Below are positions 60,630 through 64,000 of a stretch of DNA of 64,000 nucleotides, piece by piece (position 1 is the first letter of the stretch; the number at the start of each line of letters is the position of its first letter). Below the pieces are notes generated by a model. It did not search any database and was not told where the DNA came from. It saw nothing but the letters and a program-made list of their open reading frames with translations. Origin of the DNA: Balaenoptera acutorostrata (Eukaryota; Chordata; Mammalia; Artiodactyla; Balaenopteridae); the NCBI RefSeq assembly GCF_949987535.1, contig NC_080080.1, positions 61,168,668-61,232,667 on the forward strand, given 5' to 3'. The translations under genes and the position numbers were made by a program.

Positions 60630-61605
60630 GAAATTAGAACACTCCCTAACACCATACACAAAAGTAAACTCAAAATGGATAAAAGACCTAAATGTAAGGC
60701 CAGACACTATAAAACTCTCAGAGGAAAACATAGACAGAACACTCTATGACATAAATCACAGCAAGATCCTTTTTGACCCACCTCCTAGAGAAATGGAAAT
60801 AAAAACAAAAATAAACAAATGGGACCTAATGAAACTTAAAAGCTTTTGCACAGCAAAGGAAAGCATAAACAAGACGAAAAGACAACCCTCAGAATGGGAG
60901 AACATATTTGCAAATGAAGCAACTGACAAAGGACTAACCTCCAAAATTTACAAGCAGCTCATGCAGCTCAATATCAAAAAAACCCAAAAAACCCAATCCA
61001 AAAATGGGCAGAAGACCTAAATGGACGTTTCTGCAAAGAAGATACACAGATTGCCAACAAACACATGAAAGAATGCTCAACATCACTAATCATTAGAGAG
61101 ATGCAAATCAAAACTACAACGAAGTATCACCTCACACCAGTCAGAATGGCCATCATCAAAAAATCTACAAACAATAAATGCTGGAGAGGGTGTGGAGAAA
61201 AGGGAACCCTCTTGCACTGTTGGTGGGAATGTACATTGATACAGCCACTATGGAGAACAGTATGGAGGTTCCTTAAAAAACTAAAAATAGAACTACCATA
61301 TGACCCAGCAATCCCACTACTGGGCATATACCCTGAGAAAACCATAACTCAAAAAGAGTCATGTACCACAATGTTCATTGCAGCTCTATTTACAATAGCC
61401 AGGACATGGAAGCAACCTAAGTGTCCATCAACAGATGAATGGATAAAGAAGATGTGACACATATATACAATGGAATATTACTCAGCCATAAAAAGAAACG
61501 AAATTGACTTATTTGTAGTGAGGTGGATGGACCTAGGGTCTGTCATACAGAGTGAAGTAAGTCAGAAAGAGAAAAACAAATACCGTATGTTAACACATAT
61601 ATATG
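60630..61605 (+). pseudogene. L1 ORF2 C-terminal fragment, frameshifted
   Basis: Late part of L1 ORF2p, after the reverse transcriptase domain. The first piece is open from the 5' truncation point to 61020 ([20 protein letters not shown], later [20 protein letters not shown]), then leaves frame in the A-rich stretch 60976-60991. The second frame (61065-61457) keeps an intact Cys-rich knuckle (CWRGCGEKG ... LLHCWWEC), followed by [18 protein letters not shown] and ending WIKKM at a stop (tga, 61455-61457). The sister copy at 41.5 kb has tgg there. After that stop the same frame continues to the normal terminus. Non-functional. Confidence 0.93.
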
Positions 61606-62023
61606 GAATCTAAAAAAAAAAAAAAAAAAGAAAGAAAAAGAAAAAGAAAAAATAAACTGGTTCTGAAGAACTTAGGGGCAGGAAAGGAATAAAGACGCAG
61701 ACATAGAGAATGGACTTGAAGATACAGGGAGGAGGAAGGGTAAGCTGGGACAAAGTGAGAGAGTGGCATGGACTTATAAATACTACCAGATGTAAAATAG
61801 ATAGCTAGTGGGAAGCAGCTGCATCACACGGAGAGATCAGCTCAGTGCTTTGTGACCACCTAGAGGGATGGGATAGGGAAGGTGGCAGGGAGACACAAGA
61901 GGGAGGAGATATGGAGATATATGTATATGTATAGTTGATTCACTTTATTATAAAGCAGAAACTAACACACCATTGTAAAGCAATTATACTCCAATAAAGA
62001 TGTTAAAAAAAAAAAAAAAAAAC
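60630..62023 (+). mobile_element. Young L1, 5'-truncated, with target duplication
   Basis: The 3'-terminal 1.4 kb of an L1: late ORF2, then an A/G-rich junction (61612-61651), the 3' UTR ending 'ctccaataaagatgtt' (61991-62004) and an A-run. An 11-base duplication, actgatcaggt, lies at 60619-60629 and 62024-62034. It is closely related to the copy at 40.9 kb and begins about 250 bases further upstream in ORF2. Sequence differences between the two are few. Confidence 0.97.
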
Positions 62024-63195
62024 ACTGATCAGGTTTAGGGGAAAAAAAAGATCACTATAACCAACTCCAAATGATTCAGATTGACCAAACTGGTGAAGAA
62101 ATATAAAAGGAGAGCAACTTGGCCAAAACACTCACATAAGGTCATTCAATGAGAGAAAACAAAACAAAATAAGTTAAAAGGGCGATTCTAATTAACTTTT
62201 GGGATTTATGTGTTATAACTTAAGTTCAGAGTGGATTTCATGCAGTGAAATTTTGCAAACTAAATCTAGAGCACAGGCTGAGTTCTAATGTTATTTTGAA
62301 AGAACATAAAATCCAGGAAAAGAATGCTTCTTAGGATTTTTATTACAATATGAAGAGGTTAGTCTTAGTAGTTATAATTAGACAAAATTTTACATGAAAA
62401 TGAATTTTCGTCAAAGTTAATTTGTATTTGAGGGGAAAACAGGATACATTTGATGGGAAAGCATATTAAACCCAGACTACTGGCATTTGCATCATTGTAT
62501 TTGATAGTTATACTTACATTTTTCTGTGCACTATAATCAGATTATATTTGTTTAATTTTTTAATAGATATATACTCATTTTACCATATGAATTTAAAGAT
62601 TTACTTATGTTAAATCTTTCAACTTTTCTGGGATTTTATGTGCATGTTGCTCTTGTTATATTGATGTCAGCAAATACAAAGATAATATACCACTCTGTAA
62701 AAATATTTGCCATACTTACACACCAATACAAAGGGAAAAAAAAATTGTGTACTTCAGTTATTTTCACACACGATTCATATTTTGTTTTTCAATATTTCTA
62801 AATAAGCATTTAGCAAGTATTTACTATGTGCTAAGTACATGGCATGGTTGTATGGATATATTATTTAGGACAAATGGGAGCTCTGAACAAAATATGAAAG
62901 CAATGTCAAAAAATCCAAAGGGGCCTCCAGGTTTATTAAAGAGCTATTTTTGAAATGTTTCCACAGTAATCACTGTACACTACATAAACTGAAATTAACT
63001 ATCAAAGAGAAGTGGGTATCCTATAAAAAATGCTGAATAATACAATTTATAGTAAGCATTATAAAGATTCTTACAAAATTTCCAACATTTTAATTTGAAA
63101 TTATAAGGACAGCAAGTACAAAACTACCATTTCATGTTAAAATTTCTGGCTATCTCAAGAGCAGAAGCTATACTGAATTTTTAAATAGGACCAGA

Positions 63196-63236
63196 TGGAT
63201 GGATAGATAGATAGATAGATAGATACATAGATAGAT
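63196..63236. repeat. (GATA)n microsatellite, interrupted
   Basis: GGAT units pass into about six GATA units, with one catag interruption near 63226. Confidence 0.93.
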
Positions 63237-63283
63237 TTCAATGTTAATATTGATATATCGATGAAGAAATGCCATTAGCAAAA

Positions 63284-63302
63284 TCTCTCTCTCTTTCTCT
63301 CT
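63284..63302. repeat. (CT)n microsatellite
   Basis: About nine CT units with one extra T. Confidence 0.9.
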
Positions 63303-64000
63303 TAAGAACATAGATAAGCCACATGAGATCTTGCTGTATTTTTTATATGTTTATCCCTGGCAATATTTGGTGACTATCAATATATCAATATTACACACTT
63401 ATTAATATAACAATGATATAATTTGAATTCAACTCAAAACAGAATGCATTTAACTACTTGGAAACAAGGAGTGAGTATTCAACAGTAAAGACCTCTGAGC
63501 TTTCTGGAAAAGAAATTATACTGCATAATTAACTCGTAATATTTCAGGATACTTTTAAAACAGCATTTTTCTACCAAAAAGTTAAGATAAATAATTTATT
63601 ATCTCTCTCTGTTAAACACTTACCAAAAACAAATAAGAGTGTTTTGTTTGTATTAATTAAAAAAAAATACCATTATTCTTTTTTAGCTTTTGGATCAGTT
63701 TAATTGAAGATTAAGCAGAAATTGTAAGGTAAGCTGTTGAAAAAATAAATAAGTTAACATTTGCAACAATCTGCTTGGATGAATCAGAATGATTTGTTAA
63801 TGAGCACAGCTCATAGAAAACAGAAATTAAATGGATATTGAGCCTGAAAAGAAATCACAACCATTTTTGTAGAAGTCCTGATTTCAATTTAGTATTCACA
63901 AAGCCTTCTTATTGTTTTTATTGTCGATTGACTTGTTAATGAATAAATGTTATTAATTCATTTAACAACTGTCCTAACAAATGCGTGCAGGAGCATTCAC

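Larger units (their letters stand above)
62035..64000. other. Unassigned AT-rich DNA
   Basis: Contains a GATA tract and a CT tract, and otherwise nothing I can name. Frames 62607-62801 and 62747-62953 overlap each other and lack domains. Confidence 0.5.

Overview
This window is mammalian nuclear DNA, almost certainly from a cetacean (whale, dolphin or porpoise). The evidence is four full-length copies of the long CHR-type tRNA-derived SINE (13.3, 30.8, 33.1 and 47.1 kb) plus two short relatives (2.2 and 32.9 kb). It is supported by two young L1 3' ends (40.9-42.0 and 60.6-62.0 kb) whose 3' UTR is of the cetartiodactyl type. The DNA is AT-rich with no CpG island. I found no host protein-coding exon, tRNA, rRNA or CRISPR array. 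The open frames are chance frames or lie inside transposons. The region reads as a gene desert or the interior of a very large intron.

Layout. 0-6 kb: an L1 3'-UTR scrap, a short SINE and a MIR. 6.2-8.0 kb: a Tigger1-type DNA transposon with a broken transposase. 8-18 kb: mostly unassigned, with a hAT-Charlie remnant, one SINE and a GATA repeat. 18.9-24.3 kb: L2 and L1 fragments, with a small hAT element flanked by a perfect 8-bp target duplication. 24-32 kb: a MIR, an ancient L1 3' end and a SINE whose tail carries extra sequence. 32.9-33.4 kb: two SINEs side by side with overlapping target duplications. 33.4-40.9 kb: about 7.5 kb with no repeat I recognise, containing a small imperfect tandem repeat. 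40.9-47.6 kb: a young L1 3' end followed by a long ancient L1 on the other strand, which carries a nested SINE and runs into a 200-base assembly gap. 47.8-60 kb: unassigned DNA with a long L2, an ancient L1 3' UTR, three MIRs and an LTR-like repeat. 60.6-62.0 kb: the second young L1. 62-64 kb: unassigned.

Nothing here works as a gene set. The biology is the insertion history. Eutherian-wide or older repeats (L2, MIR, Tigger, hAT, L1M) were later hit by cetacean SINEs and L1s whose target duplications can still be read. I see no convincing new system. The best leads are the repeat-free 7.5-kb block with its tandem motif, the unassigned segment between two L2 halves, and the SINE with a possible 3' transduction. 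Family names come from recognising consensus sequence by eye, not from a database search, and boundaries without a target duplication are approximate.
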